A stretch of 64,000 bases of DNA from an uncultured Treponema sp. (GCA_910584475.1 CAJUBD010000003.1:1-64000), one strand, 5' to 3'. Shown: positions 9,600 through 19,569, counted from the stretch's first letter. The notes: generated by a model not told the origin, from the letters alone. Translations and numbers: made by a program.

Positions 9600-9854
9600 C
9601 TATCCCTCCAAAAAATCTGGCTCTATCAAGGAATTGAGAGCGATCGTTATCATGTGCGGGTCGATTTTTGTCAGAATCCTGCACGGAATGTAGGCGACAA
9701 CCGTTATGACGATTCCCAACGGAAGTACGAAAAGGTACGAAATAAGCACGAACACCAAAAAGAGTATGAGGAACACGCCTTTTTGCACTCCCAAAAGAAG
9801 CTCCTCTTGGTGAAAGCTTTTGTGAATCGGCATTGAAAAATCTTGAAGAGTCAT
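9600..9854 (-). CDS. trbD: TrbD/VirB3-like membrane protein
   Basis: An 84-residue protein with one long hydrophobic stretch at about residues 25-58 that can form two short membrane helices, the standard VirB3/TrbD layout. VirB3 anchors the VirB4 ATPase to the channel. The start has an AGGAGA site. Its TAG stop is directly followed, in the same frame, by the trbE ATG, so read-through would yield a VirB3-VirB4 fusion of a type known from other systems. Confidence 0.85.
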   Translation of the reverse strand: MTLQDFSMPIHKSFHQEELLLGVQKGVFLILFLVFVLISYLFVLPLGIVITVVAYIPCRILTKIDPHMITIALNSLIEPDFLEG

Positions 9855-9883
9855 TTTTTCTCCTTGTAAAAAAAGCCGAAAAA

Positions 9884-9918
9884 CGTTTCCGCCCGTGGCA
9901 ATCGCTAGGGCGGAAACG
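9884..9918 (-). terminator. Intrinsic terminator/attenuator between trbC and trbD
   Basis: An 11-bp perfect stem, CGTTTCCGCCC (9,884-9,894) with GGGCGGAAACG (9,908-9,918), has a 13-nt loop. On the minus strand it is followed by TTTTT. It would reduce transcription of trbD-trbL relative to the pilin gene trbC. Confidence 0.7.
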
Positions 9919-9926
9919 CGCTTTGT

Positions 9927-10394
9927 TTACGACAGCGCAAGTCCTGTGCTGAACGTAACCGTGCCGCCGTCGATGCTAAATCGCAAGCTGTCTGTTTCGC
10001 GGGGGGTCTCTGGCAGCAGGTAAGCGTTGCCGTCCAAGTCGTCAGAGAAATTCGCATCGTTTGTGCCGAAGATGATCGTAACGATTTTTCCCGCACACAT
10101 GAAGATGATTGTTCCGGCAATAAGCGGAAGAAACTTCTTGAAAACTTGCGGGTTTTGTCCGCCGGCAAAGAGAAGTCCGATGCACTCCGCGATAAGCGCG
10201 ACGCACGCAATTCCGCGCACCCACTTCCCGTTGAAAAAGTCAACGATGTTGAAAACACGTTGGTTCACATCCTTCATTCCCGAGCTGTCCGCCGCGCTCT
10301 GTTGCGCAAAAATAGATGCCGCCGCAATCATTGTAACGATTAAAAACATGACCAGTTTTTTGTGTCCTTTGACAAATCCAATAAAATTTTTCAT
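9927..10394 (-). CDS. trbC: TrbC/VirB2-like pilin precursor
   Basis: A 155-residue protein with a signal peptide ending near IFAQQ, then two hydrophobic helices (about residues 57-77 and 87-108) separated by a short polar loop, the VirB2/TrbC pilin pattern. Unlike most TrbC pilins it has a further ~45-residue polar C-terminal tail, which might be processed. It lies between trbB and trbD, and a strong terminator follows it, consistent with high expression of a structural subunit. The upstream gap contains a CTGACAAAAAAA...AAGGAG leader shared with two other genes of the cluster. Confidence 0.85.
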   Translation of the reverse strand: MKNFIGFVKGHKKLVMFLIVTMIAAASIFAQQSAADSSGMKDVNQRVFNIVDFFNGKWVRGIACVALIAECIGLLFAGGQNPQVFKKFLPLIAGTIIFMCAGKIVTIIFGTNDANFSDDLDGNAYLLPETPRETDSLRFSIDGGTVTFSTGLALS

Positions 10395-10441
10395 TGTTTC
10401 ACTCCTTATGAGAATTTTTTTTGTCAGCTCGAAAAAAATAT

Positions 10442-11425
10442 TTACGCAAGGCGGTTAGCGCGCACTATGTTCAGGAACGACTTCGTGCCTTCTTTTATCG
10501 GCATTACCTCATCGACGATGGGAGTGCTTCCCGGTCGTTTCCTTAAATGCACGCAAAGGTGAATCACTTGCGTAAGGTCGGGAAGCACTCCCGTTATCAC
10601 CTCGGCAAGGATGTCCTGCATACGGAGCAGCATGCTTGAGGCCGTGTCTGCGTGTATCGTAGTCACGTTCCCCGTGTGTCCCGTATTCCAAGATTTGATT
10701 ACTTCGTCGGCCACCTCCCCATATCTTATTTCTCCGAAAATTATGCGGTTCGGAGTCCACCTCAACGCCTTCCTGACCGCTTCGGCGGCGCAGGCCCTCG
10801 TAACCTGCACGAATGTCTTGTCTCTCGCCGCGCACTGCAGCTCGGGCACATCTTCGACGATGTAAAACGAATCGTTGGGCGTGTACTCGACCATCTTGTG
10901 CATTATCGCGTTCGTAAATGTCGTTTTGCCGCTTCCCGTGGAGCCGCCTACAAGAATGTTCTTTCGCTCCTTGATGCAACGGCAAATCAATTCGTATTCG
11001 TCTTGCTGGAGCTGTCCGTTCCTTACATACTCTTCAAGCGTGAATACTTTTGACGCTGGCCGCCTCATCGCGATTTGCGCGTTCTCCACCGCCGGCGGAA
11101 GCAGTCCAGTGAACCGCAGGTTGTACGGCTTCGGCAATGTCGCCTCCAAAGCGGGAAGCCCCGTGGAATAGTCTATCGGCTGGTCGAGCATCGATGCCGC
11201 GGACAGGATTATTCCCTTGACTTTCGCGGGCGGAAGAAATTTGTTCGTGAACACTTTGCCCACCGCAAATTTCTCGACGATTATCTCGCCCGTGCCGATA
11301 ACTTTTATGTCCGTAACGGCGGGGTCGGTGACGAATTCTTTTAGAATGCCTAAGTCGTCGAGGAAACTGTCGTATATGCGGCGGGATTTCTCCTCCCTTG
11401 CGCTCACAGAGCCTTGAACGTCCAC
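10442..11425 (-). CDS. trbB: TrbB/VirB11-like secretion ATPase
   Basis: A 327-residue hexameric traffic ATPase of the VirB11/TrbB family. Walker A is GGSTGSGKT at about residues 160-168 and Walker B lies near IIFGEIR; a later TTIHAD matches the His box. It acts at the cytoplasmic face in pilus biogenesis and substrate transfer. The start is GTG, directly after the TAA of the upstream RHH gene, with GAGGGA inside that gene as ribosome site. Confidence 0.92.
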   Translation of the reverse strand: MDVQGSVSAREEKSRRIYDSFLDDLGILKEFVTDPAVTDIKVIGTGEIIVEKFAVGKVFTNKFLPPAKVKGIILSAASMLDQPIDYSTGLPALEATLPKPYNLRFTGLLPPAVENAQIAMRRPASKVFTLEEYVRNGQLQQDEYELICRCIKERKNILVGGSTGSGKTTFTNAIMHKMVEYTPNDSFYIVEDVPELQCAARDKTFVQVTRACAAEAVRKALRWTPNRIIFGEIRYGEVADEVIKSWNTGHTGNVTTIHADTASSMLLRMQDILAEVITGVLPDLTQVIHLCVHLRKRPGSTPIVDEVMPIKEGTKSFLNIVRANRLA

Positions 11426-11881
11426 TTATCTTTCCCTCTTGTTGCTCTGCTCTTCGCGGAGCGTTTCCTGACTCGTGCCGAAAACCGACTCCACGAAGCC
11501 GATGTCGTTCTGTTTTTCGTCCGCCCTGAATTTCGTGACCAGCCGTTTCATTCTCGCCGCTCCGTTGTCAAGGGCGAAGCGAGCCTGTTCCTTGTCTTTC
11601 GGAAGGTCGGCCATGCAAGCGAGCATATAGGGCATAATGTAGTACGCGAGCTTGAAAAACGTCTCGCTTTTTTCGTTCACGAGCGAGAGCTTTTTCTCCA
11701 CCACGCCCATACGCGCGAGCAAAAGGTTTTCATCAACGGCATCTTCAGAATATTTTTCCAAAACAAGCCGCTCGAACATCGCGTTTTGGGAAAGTCCCGC
11801 TTCCCCCGCAAGCTCCTTGAACTTCTTCATCACGGAGGTTCTCACTTCTACTGTTATTTTTGAGCAATCACGCTTCGCCAT
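11426..11881 (-). CDS. Ribbon-helix-helix-like regulator in the trb cluster
   Basis: A 151-residue protein started at the Met of MAKRDCSKITVEVR, which follows a GGAGGA site; a longer upstream start is less likely. The first 50 residues show a beta strand plus two helices (TVEVRTSVMKKFKEL, then LSQNAMFERLV), as in RHH DNA-binding proteins. The rest is helical and charged. Sitting directly ahead of trbB, it may control the trb operon as TrbA-type regulators do in RP4, though it is not related to TrbA in fold. Function is inferred from fold and place. Confidence 0.65.
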   Translation of the reverse strand: MAKRDCSKITVEVRTSVMKKFKELAGEAGLSQNAMFERLVLEKYSEDAVDENLLLARMGVVEKKLSLVNEKSETFFKLAYYIMPYMLACMADLPKDKEQARFALDNGAARMKRLVTKFRADEKQNDIGFVESVFGTSQETLREEQSNKRER

Positions 11882-11895
11882 TTTTCCTCCCGCCG

Positions 11896-14800
11896 TTAGT
11901 AATACAAAGTATGTTGCGCGCAAGGATTGTTCCGCACTTCGACATAAACTGGAATTTTGTAAGTTGCCTCTTTTGCCCGCGCTATGGAAAAATATGCTAT
12001 TTCAACATATCCCACATAAGGACTTGCTTTTAATACGTCACTCATATTTTCAAGTCGCCAGTCCGTCGCCGTCGTCATACGGTAAAACCAGTTTTTCGCG
12101 ACCACGGCATCGTCGCCGGAGTTGCCTTTTTCATCAAAATTCCATACAAGGGCATTGCCGTTGTTGTACCGATAATGTCCGTAATCTTTGCTGTGGGAAA
12201 GATGGAATGTCGCTGAGTTGTAGTCGCCGGCCTTTTTTATTCCAGTAGTGCCTTCCGGCAGATATTGATATTGGGTCTTGTTGTCAGTCGTGCCATCAAG
12301 TACGCTGTTCTGCTCGTCTGCTACAAAATATATTCCGTTAATTTTCACTCGTGCGCCTTCTTCTTTTACCGATACTTTGCTTTCTATGTATTCTCCGTCG
12401 CCTATTATGAGGCTTTTCGTGGCGGTGTCAATTTTTGAATATTTTGTAACAAAATCTTCGGTTCCAAACACGCCGTGATTTATGTACGGCAACATTTTCA
12501 ACAGTTCTATGTCAAACGAATATGTTTGGTAAAATACTTTGAAATCTACTGTTTTCCGCCCGATTTCTTCCCTAGTTTTGCTGTTGGTTCCGCTGGAAAC
12601 GAGGTCATAGTTGTAGGCGTTTATAATTGCCGTACAGTTTGTTTCTGCGACTTTGCCCGCGCCATTGTCAAGTTTGAATCTTATAATCCCGGATGCGATG
12701 TCCGTAACAGGGTCAACAGAGTCGTGCCTTTCAATGACGAACGATTTTCCCGTCGCGTCATTTTCAACGGAATGTTCGTTTTCAATTTTCAAATATTGAC
12801 TGCATTCCGCGTTTCCGTTTCTCGCGTTAAGTTTTATAAATATTTTTGCATTTGCCGGGCGAACTTCATATTTTATATGCAATGGACTTTCTTCTCCAAG
12901 TTTCAAAGTTTCTATCAACTTTGCGGGAGTAAGGCTTATCGAAGATTTGTCCGTTGTGAATAAATAGTTGTAGCTGTTCGCTATTGAAATCGACGCTTGT
13001 TGATGGCCGTTCGATGTCACTTGCAAGACCGCCGAGCCTTGTGTTGTTTTTCCGAGAAGTTCCACTGTTCCAACATTGTCGTCGTAACTTCTTGCTTTTC
13101 CATTTGCACCTTCTACTGTTGCGCCGTAGCCCTTGTCGGTGAATTTGTAGCGGCTTGAATCTGAAACATACCATTTTGTAATCGAATCCTTTTCTGGAAT
13201 TGTTTCATAATGCAACATCTTCGATTTTCCGGGATAAAGTTGAAGAGTCGTCGGGTACAGTTTGCCTTTCGATGGGTCGTCCTCGTCGACATAAATAAAG
13301 TATTTTATTTCAGGAGACTTTCTTATAAGGACTTTGCATTCTGCCTTGCCGCCGGTTGACGGTATCGTGCAGACAACTTTCGCTTCGCCTTCTTCTTTCG
13401 CGTAGACAGAGGCCTTCGTCCCCTGCGCGGTGAATGCAAAGAAGTTTTGATTGCTAGGCTCAACCGTCCATTGAAGCTCTTCGCCCGTGTCGTTTACAAC
13501 TGTCGCCGTTATCGTATTCGTGGCCTCGCCTATGTAAACCGGCAGCTCCGAGTAGTTAAGTGTTACGGTCGGCTCGTTTGTTCCCGCGACGATTATGTAA
13601 ACCGTCAAAGGAGAGGCGCATTCGGGGTGTGTCAGCGTCATAATCGTTTTTCCAGACGATACCGCCATTATCTGAGAGGTTTTCCCTTTCAATGTTTGCG
13701 ACGTGAAAGTTGCCACGGTTCCGTTTTGCTCCGATATTTCCCACTTGATTCCCGCGCCGCTTGTGTCCGCCACATTTCCGTAAAGCAAGGCCGTGACATT
13801 GCGTTTTTCTCCCTTGTTCATTGTAATGATGGTTGAGCCCTCAATCGCAAGGTACGGCTTCGTCTCGTCTTTTCTTTGCACCAAGACAAGGCATTCCGCC
13901 CGTGCCTGAACTTGTCCGCCTTTTGTAAGGAGCGTCGCCGTAATCGTGCAGGTTTTTTGGTCAACTTTGTCAGGGAGCGATTTCGGACTTAAAGTGCAGA
14001 CGGAGCTGTTGCCGAACGCAGTGCAAATCGACGGGTCGCTTGAAGAATACGAGACTTCGCAATTGACGCCCGTCGCCGGCACTTCCATTCCGACAAACGA
14101 GTCGCTTCCTGTCATTACCGTTATATGGTTTTCAGAAAAAGCGAAGTCCGTGTAGTTGCTTATGTAAAGCACTATGTCCTTCGCGTTCGCCGCTTTCGGA
14201 TGAGAAACGTGGATTGTCGCAGTTCCAGACGCTATCGGCTCGACAAGGCAGCTCGCGCCAGTGTAGTTCATGTTGATTTTGTCGTAACTGTCCGCCCACC
14301 ACTTGAAGTCGTACTCGTCGCCCGACTCTCCGTTTATGAGTTCTGCCGTAATCGTCCTCGCGCTTTCCGTCGGAGACATCTTTATGATGCTTTCCGTCAA
14401 GCTGATGTGGCAGTTCGCGACGAATTTCGGCTCGCAAATGACAAGAATCGTCCTGTCAACAGACGCTTTGTCGTGATGCACTATGACTTGCGTGATTCCT
14501 TCTTTCAATGCCTTGATTTCAGCTTTTTCCGCGCTCGCGTAAAGGGAGATCATTGACGGGTCGATCGCAGTCCACCTAAACTCGCTGTAGTCCGCCTCTG
14601 TTCCACCAACAAGGTCGGCAAGAACGGTTCCCCTGTCGCCTCCAACCGTGCAAGTGAGAATGCTGTTCACCGCGATGTATGGGTCGAGCGCGGCCGCTAT
14701 CGGGTCAACGACATTCACGATTATTTCCAGCGCATGTTCACATTTGTTGGGCAGATTTGATACCTTTACTTTTACAGTTCCGCACTTGTTGCCGTATATT

Positions 14801-17787
14801 GTCGCGACGTTTCCGCTTGAAACGACGGAAACAACTTCTGTTCCCGCGGGATTCAACGCTTGCCAGTCGTATCCTGTGAGGGCGACTTCGCTCATGTTGG
14901 CGATTTCGACCGAAACGGTCGTCCTGGAGCCTTGCGCGACTGTGACGACATTGCTCGCCGTCGTAAGATAGCGGAAGCCCGAAAGCTCCGCCTCGCTGTT
15001 CGCGACGTTCACGAGAATTTCATACTCCAGCTTTTCGCCGTTCACGGTGGCAAGCGTGTTCGTTACAATGATTCTCGCTTGTCCCGCTTGCTTTGTTTCA
15101 ATGCTGCAAGTTCCAGACGCAAGTCCTGTTATGGCTATGACTTCTTCGTCTTGTTTCACTTTCCAATCAAAAACGCCTGTGGAAGTCGTGTTCGCAAGGG
15201 AGCAGGCAATCGTTTTTGTTTGTCCGTTCACGATGTTGTAGACATCGCTTTCGCTCGTGATGTAAACGACATAGCCGTCCGTCCATTCGTAAAGCTCGCC
15301 GCATTTTGCGTTTATCTTGACCGCGTTGCTGGACATTTTGTTTGAAACAGAAATCGTTGATTTTCCTTTTGATTTTGCGGTAAGAGTTACTGTTGGTCCC
15401 GGGCTTCCCGCAAGGTCGAAAACGCCTTCAGTTCCGCCGTCGGTGTCGTTCATCGCCCAATTCGTGTAAAGCTGCATGTCTTCAGAACTTATGTTCACGC
15501 CCGAAACAGACAGGGTTTCGGACTTTCCGATATCTTCTATGACAACCGCATTGAGCCTCGTCGTCAAATATTTTGGGGCTTCGATGACATCGGGGCTTTC
15601 GCCCTCTGGAACGACGGTGACTTTCAAAACAACTGGTTCGCCGCCCGAAACGCTCGCCGTGACTGTGCATTCGCCCTCCTTGATTCCTTCCAGCTCCGCT
15701 TCGCTTACGCATCTTGAAGATGAAATCCCTGAAACAACGCAAACAGACGGGTCTGATGTCGTCCAAGAAATCCTGTCTGAAGAAACGTCAAGCCCGATGC
15801 TTTCAACGCTGACTGTCTTTTTCGTTTTTTCAGAAAGCCTTACATAAGAAGAGTCGCACCAAATCGCTTTCATATTGTTAAGGTCGTCTTGCGTGTCGGC
15901 GGAAAGCACCAAAATCTTTCTGTCGGCTATCGCCTTGTCAAGATGGGCGGAAACATAAGTTTGATGGCTTCCGCTTCCCACGGCTGAAATTTGGGTGATT
16001 TCTCCTGTTTTCGGCGCGACTTGCACCGTCGTTTCGTCCGCGCTTGACCATGCGATTGCGTTCTCGTCTCCAGTCGCGGCGTTCGCAAGCTCCGCCTTGA
16101 CTTCAATGGAACTGCCGTTCAAAAGTTTTACGAGCGAGTCCTTCGTCGTGATTGTGACGGGATCTTCAAGAAGCGCGTATTTCGAGTAAATCCTAACCGT
16201 GATTTCAAGGTCGTAAAGGCATCGTGGGTGTCCAACTGAAATGTTCAACACGCCCGTGTCCAGCGGGGAAATTATAAGCTTTCCTGAGCAGGATTTTCCG
16301 CTTGAAACCGCGCTTCGAGCGAGCGTTTCGACTTTTCCCGAAACATACTGCACTTTCGCAATTTTGTCGTTCACATAAATTTCGCCGCCCGTCGTCTCGA
16401 CATTCCCGACTTTCCAAATAAAATCGTTTTCGTCTCCACTGTCGCCGCCGACAAGCCTGATGTTGATTGTGCTGTCGCCCGCTCCGACTTTTGTCTGCAC
16501 GTAATTGTCGTCGCTTGTGATGTACATCGAAGCGTCAGCCGCGCTCCCGATTTGCTCTTGCAATATCACAAGAACGTTTCGGGAATATGTCGAAAGTTCG
16601 TGTCCTACTGAGACCTTGAACACGCCGTTTTTCTTCCCGACGACCCTGAAAGAATTTCCGACAGCCTCCCAGTCGCATATCGCGTCCGCGTCGGAAGGCA
16701 CCGTCCATTTGAAACCGTCTGGATTGGCGTAGCCGTCGTAATTTTCAACTGTGGCGTAAACAGTGAAAGCGTCGTCGCTTCCTGTAACCACAAGTGTCGG
16801 AGTCGAAACCGCGATGTATGTGTTTTTTACAATTGTGTTCACTCGGACGATTATTTCAAGCGGCCATTCGGCGTTTTCGTGCGTCACAACCAGCTTCGCA
16901 ACGCCGTTCTTTTTCGGGACAACTTCCGCCGTGTCCATATTCGCGACGAGCGAAACAATTCCTTTTGATTCGTCGTCGTAATAATCCCACTTGAATCCGT
17001 TTTGATAGCCCGCGCTCACGGGGTTTACCAAATCGACTTTAATGGTTTTTGAGTCTTCTTCGTTTTTGTTTATAGTAAGGACATTTTGCTTTGTCGTGAT
17101 GTATGTGGTCGCGAACAAATCTTGCGTGACATAAACGACAAATGAATATGAATACGCCGCGTCCGGGTGGGTCGCGACAAGTTGGGTGGAGCCGTTTTTA
17201 ATCGCCGTCACGACGCAGTTGTTTCTCGCGCAGTCAATGCGGGCGATTGTCGGGTCTTTTATCTCCCACTGGAAATCTTCCATCGCCGCGACGCTTCCGC
17301 CGTAGAGCGAAACGCTCACATTCCGCGAGTCGCCGTTTTTCATTTCCAAAACCGCGTCGCTTGAATAAATGTATGGATTTTCTCCGTCGTCGCCGCTCGA
17401 CAGAACGGAGACAAGGCAGGTTGAGACAATGCCGTTGCACTTCGCTTTGATGTATGTGCCGCCGGCGGCTTTTCCTGTGACGACGACTCCAAAATTGTCT
17501 GTTTTGCAATCAAGCAGTTCTTTGTCGTATTCCCATTGGACATTGACTTTTCCTTGATGTCCGCTCGGCGAGAGAGAAAGTTTTATGTACTCGCTTTCGC
17601 CTTGGTTTATTGAAAGCGTCGTCCTTGAAAGCGAAACTCTTGTAATTTCAATGTCGTAGCTTTTGCCGTCCGAGCCGCTTGCAAAGCTGCAGCCGGAAAA
17701 AACGGCAAGCGCAGTTGTCGCCGCTAACGCAAAAATCGCAACGATGCTTTTTCTTGTTGACCTGGCAAATGTAAAATCTTTCCTCAT
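11896..17787 (-). CDS. Giant lipoprotein with about fifteen Big-type Ig-like repeats
   Basis: The 1,963-residue protein starts after AAGGAGAATGCC and has a lipoprotein signal ending AVFSGC (Cys33), a spirochaete-style lipobox. After it come about fifteen ~95-residue repeats. Each typically opens with a short strand motif such as YITT.N.LTI, contains a FKW or FTWTA segment, and closes with V.H..A...I.V. This matches bacterial Ig-like (Big_2 type) domains used in surface adhesins. The last ~350 residues diverge into unique sequence. It is embedded between trbI and trbB, so it is probably made with the mating machinery and could hold donor and recipient together. That role is inference; cell-surface location is likely from the lipobox. 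Confidence 0.85.
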   Translation of the reverse strand: MRKDFTFARSTRKSIVAIFALAATTALAVFSGCSFASGSDGKSYDIEITRVSLSRTTLSINQGESEYIKLSLSPSGHQGKVNVQWEYDKELLDCKTDNFGVVVTGKAAGGTYIKAKCNGIVSTCLVSVLSSGDDGENPYIYSSDAVLEMKNGDSRNVSVSLYGGSVAAMEDFQWEIKDPTIARIDCARNNCVVTAIKNGSTQLVATHPDAAYSYSFVVYVTQDLFATTYITTKQNVLTINKNEEDSKTIKVDLVNPVSAGYQNGFKWDYYDDESKGIVSLVANMDTAEVVPKKNGVAKLVVTHENAEWPLEIIVRVNTIVKNTYIAVSTPTLVVTGSDDAFTVYATVENYDGYANPDGFKWTVPSDADAICDWEAVGNSFRVVGKKNGVFKVSVGHELSTYSRNVLVILQEQIGSAADASMYITSDDNYVQTKVGAGDSTINIRLVGGDSGDENDFIWKVGNVETTGGEIYVNDKIAKVQYVSGKVETLARSAVSSGKSCSGKLIISPLDTGVLNISVGHPRCLYDLEITVRIYSKYALLEDPVTITTKDSLVKLLNGSSIEVKAELANAATGDENAIAWSSADETTVQVAPKTGEITQISAVGSGSHQTYVSAHLDKAIADRKILVLSADTQDDLNNMKAIWCDSSYVRLSEKTKKTVSVESIGLDVSSDRISWTTSDPSVCVVSGISSSRCVSEAELEGIKEGECTVTASVSGGEPVVLKVTVVPEGESPDVIEAPKYLTTRLNAVVIEDIGKSETLSVSGVNISSEDMQLYTNWAMNDTDGGTEGVFDLAGSPGPTVTLTAKSKGKSTISVSNKMSSNAVKINAKCGELYEWTDGYVVYITSESDVYNIVNGQTKTIACSLANTTSTGVFDWKVKQDEEVIAITGLASGTCSIETKQAGQARIIVTNTLATVNGEKLEYEILVNVANSEAELSGFRYLTTASNVVTVAQGSRTTVSVEIANMSEVALTGYDWQALNPAGTEVVSVVSSGNVATIYGNKCGTVKVKVSNLPNKCEHALEIIVNVVDPIAAALDPYIAVNSILTCTVGGDRGTVLADLVGGTEADYSEFRWTAIDPSMISLYASAEKAEIKALKEGITQVIVHHDKASVDRTILVICEPKFVANCHISLTESIIKMSPTESARTITAELINGESGDEYDFKWWADSYDKINMNYTGASCLVEPIASGTATIHVSHPKAANAKDIVLYISNYTDFAFSENHITVMTGSDSFVGMEVPATGVNCEVSYSSSDPSICTAFGNSSVCTLSPKSLPDKVDQKTCTITATLLTKGGQVQARAECLVLVQRKDETKPYLAIEGSTIITMNKGEKRNVTALLYGNVADTSGAGIKWEISEQNGTVATFTSQTLKGKTSQIMAVSSGKTIMTLTHPECASPLTVYIIVAGTNEPTVTLNYSELPVYIGEATNTITATVVNDTGEELQWTVEPSNQNFFAFTAQGTKASVYAKEEGEAKVVCTIPSTGGKAECKVLIRKSPEIKYFIYVDEDDPSKGKLYPTTLQLYPGKSKMLHYETIPEKDSITKWYVSDSSRYKFTDKGYGATVEGANGKARSYDDNVGTVELLGKTTQGSAVLQVTSNGHQQASISIANSYNYLFTTDKSSISLTPAKLIETLKLGEESPLHIKYEVRPANAKIFIKLNARNGNAECSQYLKIENEHSVENDATGKSFVIERHDSVDPVTDIASGIIRFKLDNGAGKVAETNCTAIINAYNYDLVSSGTNSKTREEIGRKTVDFKVFYQTYSFDIELLKMLPYINHGVFGTEDFVTKYSKIDTATKSLIIGDGEYIESKVSVKEEGARVKINGIYFVADEQNSVLDGTTDNKTQYQYLPEGTTGIKKAGDYNSATFHLSHSKDYGHYRYNNGNALVWNFDEKGNSGDDAVVAKNWFYRMTTATDWRLENMSDVLKASPYVGYVEIAYFSIARAKEATYKIPVYVEVRNNPCAQHTLYY

Positions 17788-17859
17788 GGCATTCTCCTTA
17801 AAAATTCAAATGAGGCTTAGTTTTTTTGTCAGTTCTTTTTTAGGCTTCTATGATTGACC

Positions 17860-19569
17860 TTATGGCTTTCTATAAGGTTGTGTTACGGGCACTTGCTCCA
17901 TCGGAGGAAGCGCGAATGTCGTGTTCACGACTATGTTTATTTTCGTTCCTTTCGCCACTTTCAGAGTCGGCTGCACGTTCATCGCGCGGTCAATCAACTT
18001 GTCGCCGAGTTCGTTCACGACTTGCTGGCCGTTCGCCATTATGTCTTGAACATACTCGTTGTCCGTGTTTTTCATCTGATTGGCAAATTCCGTGTTTACA
18101 ATGGAAAAAACAGACATTAAAACAATCGCCTTCAAATATCCCATCGGGTGGTCGTTCACGAAGCCCTTGACACCGCTCGCGCCCTCCGCGTCCGTGCCGT
18201 TCATGTTTCCAAGATTGATTTGGTAGCCGTCAGGTCTAATCAATGTGTGCCATGCGACTTGCACGCGCCTTTGCGCATAAGAAATGCTGGAATTGTACGT
18301 TCCCAAAACAAGCGAGTTTTGCGGAATTAAAAGATAGCGGCCGTCTTGCGACGAATAGATGTTTTTCGCGACCCGCGCCACAATCTCGCCCGGAATGTCG
18401 GTGTTTATCGCTCCGTTCGTAATAACCTCAAAAATCGTGCCTTCCCAGATCGTGTTGAGTCCGAGCCAAGTGCCGTCTCCCGCGCCCTCCTTGCCGTTCT
18501 CATAAAAGGAGCGTTTTCCGCTTTGGTCGTTCTGCTGGGAATACGCGTTCATCGAGGCGTTTGCTTGTGTGTACATAGAAAGCGTATTTTTCATATATTC
18601 TTCCTTGCTCGGAAGCGTGTAGCCGGCGGTCGGCTGTCCTGTTGATGTGTTCGCTTTTATTTGGCTTTGATAGTCGGTTGAATATCGCCCCTGCGTCGAC
18701 GTCAAGCCTTTTATTCCCGAAATCGACTTTCCCTGCAACCTGTCGTTTCGGGTGTCGGGAATTGAAATCGTGGAGCCGGAACCGGAAGTTGAAGTCGTGC
18801 TTTGTGTCGGTTGCGTGTAAATCGGCTTTTCCGATTTCACATCTTCAAACGGAAGCGGAGGAATGTCATCTTCTTCTTTTTTCTTTTCTTCCTCCCTGCT
18901 TTTGTCGTCGTAATGATTGAAATCCGCGGCATCTGAATCTTCGTCCTCAAATGGGTCGGCGGAGGCTTCAAAATCATAAAGCCTCCCTGTTCTCGCCATA
19001 TCTCTATCAGAACCCTTCATTTTTTTCTCTTTTGTCGGCATAAGAAAAGCGACAAGCATGATTGTGCCGAATGTGACGACTAATGCCGAAAGAATAAAAC
19101 GCTTGTTGAGAATTTTCACATTTCCTTTCGGACTTTTATCTGCGCTCGCGGCGGAAATCTTCTCGTCGAACGGCGCGGGTGGCGCATTGTCTTTTTTTTC
19201 GTCCTCCGTACTGCCGCATACAACTTGGGCATTGTCGCTCCCGTCATTATTGTCCTCTTCGCCGCCGTCGTCAGACTTTGCTTCTTCTGAAGTTACGCTG
19301 CCTGAAAGCGCGGCGGGCATGTCAATTGCGTCATCGTCTGTGTCGCCGCCGACATTTTCAGAAGAAACGGAATTTTTTTCTTGTTGACTGCCGCCATTTT
19401 CGTTTTCAGGGGAAAGGTTGTCGTTTCCATTATCGCTGGAAACTGGCGAAGCGTCTTTGCTGTCCACGATGTCCGCGACGTCGCCGTCATCGTATGGATT
19501 GTAGTCATCGTCCATTCTTGCGTCGGGGTCAAATTCGCTTGCTTGGTCGAGTTTGTCATCTTCGTCCAT
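17860..19569 (-). CDS. trbI: TrbI/VirB10-like channel scaffold
   Basis: A 569-residue protein with a very acidic, Asp/Ser-rich cytoplasmic N-terminus of ~150 residues, one membrane helix (about 155-178), a Ser/Thr/Gln/Pro-rich periplasmic stretch and the conserved VirB10 C-terminal domain. Hallmarks include YLLIPQNSLVLGTY, RRVQVAWHTLIRPDG and GVKGFVNDH, which form the outer-membrane cap strands. VirB10 spans the envelope and links both membranes. It follows the membrane gene at 19,570 directly and has an AGGAGG site. Confidence 0.93.
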   Translation of the reverse strand: MDEDDKLDQASEFDPDARMDDDYNPYDDGDVADIVDSKDASPVSSDNGNDNLSPENENGGSQQEKNSVSSENVGGDTDDDAIDMPAALSGSVTSEEAKSDDGGEEDNNDGSDNAQVVCGSTEDEKKDNAPPAPFDEKISAASADKSPKGNVKILNKRFILSALVVTFGTIMLVAFLMPTKEKKMKGSDRDMARTGRLYDFEASADPFEDEDSDAADFNHYDDKSREEEKKKEEDDIPPLPFEDVKSEKPIYTQPTQSTTSTSGSGSTISIPDTRNDRLQGKSISGIKGLTSTQGRYSTDYQSQIKANTSTGQPTAGYTLPSKEEYMKNTLSMYTQANASMNAYSQQNDQSGKRSFYENGKEGAGDGTWLGLNTIWEGTIFEVITNGAINTDIPGEIVARVAKNIYSSQDGRYLLIPQNSLVLGTYNSSISYAQRRVQVAWHTLIRPDGYQINLGNMNGTDAEGASGVKGFVNDHPMGYLKAIVLMSVFSIVNTEFANQMKNTDNEYVQDIMANGQQVVNELGDKLIDRAMNVQPTLKVAKGTKINIVVNTTFALPPMEQVPVTQPYRKP

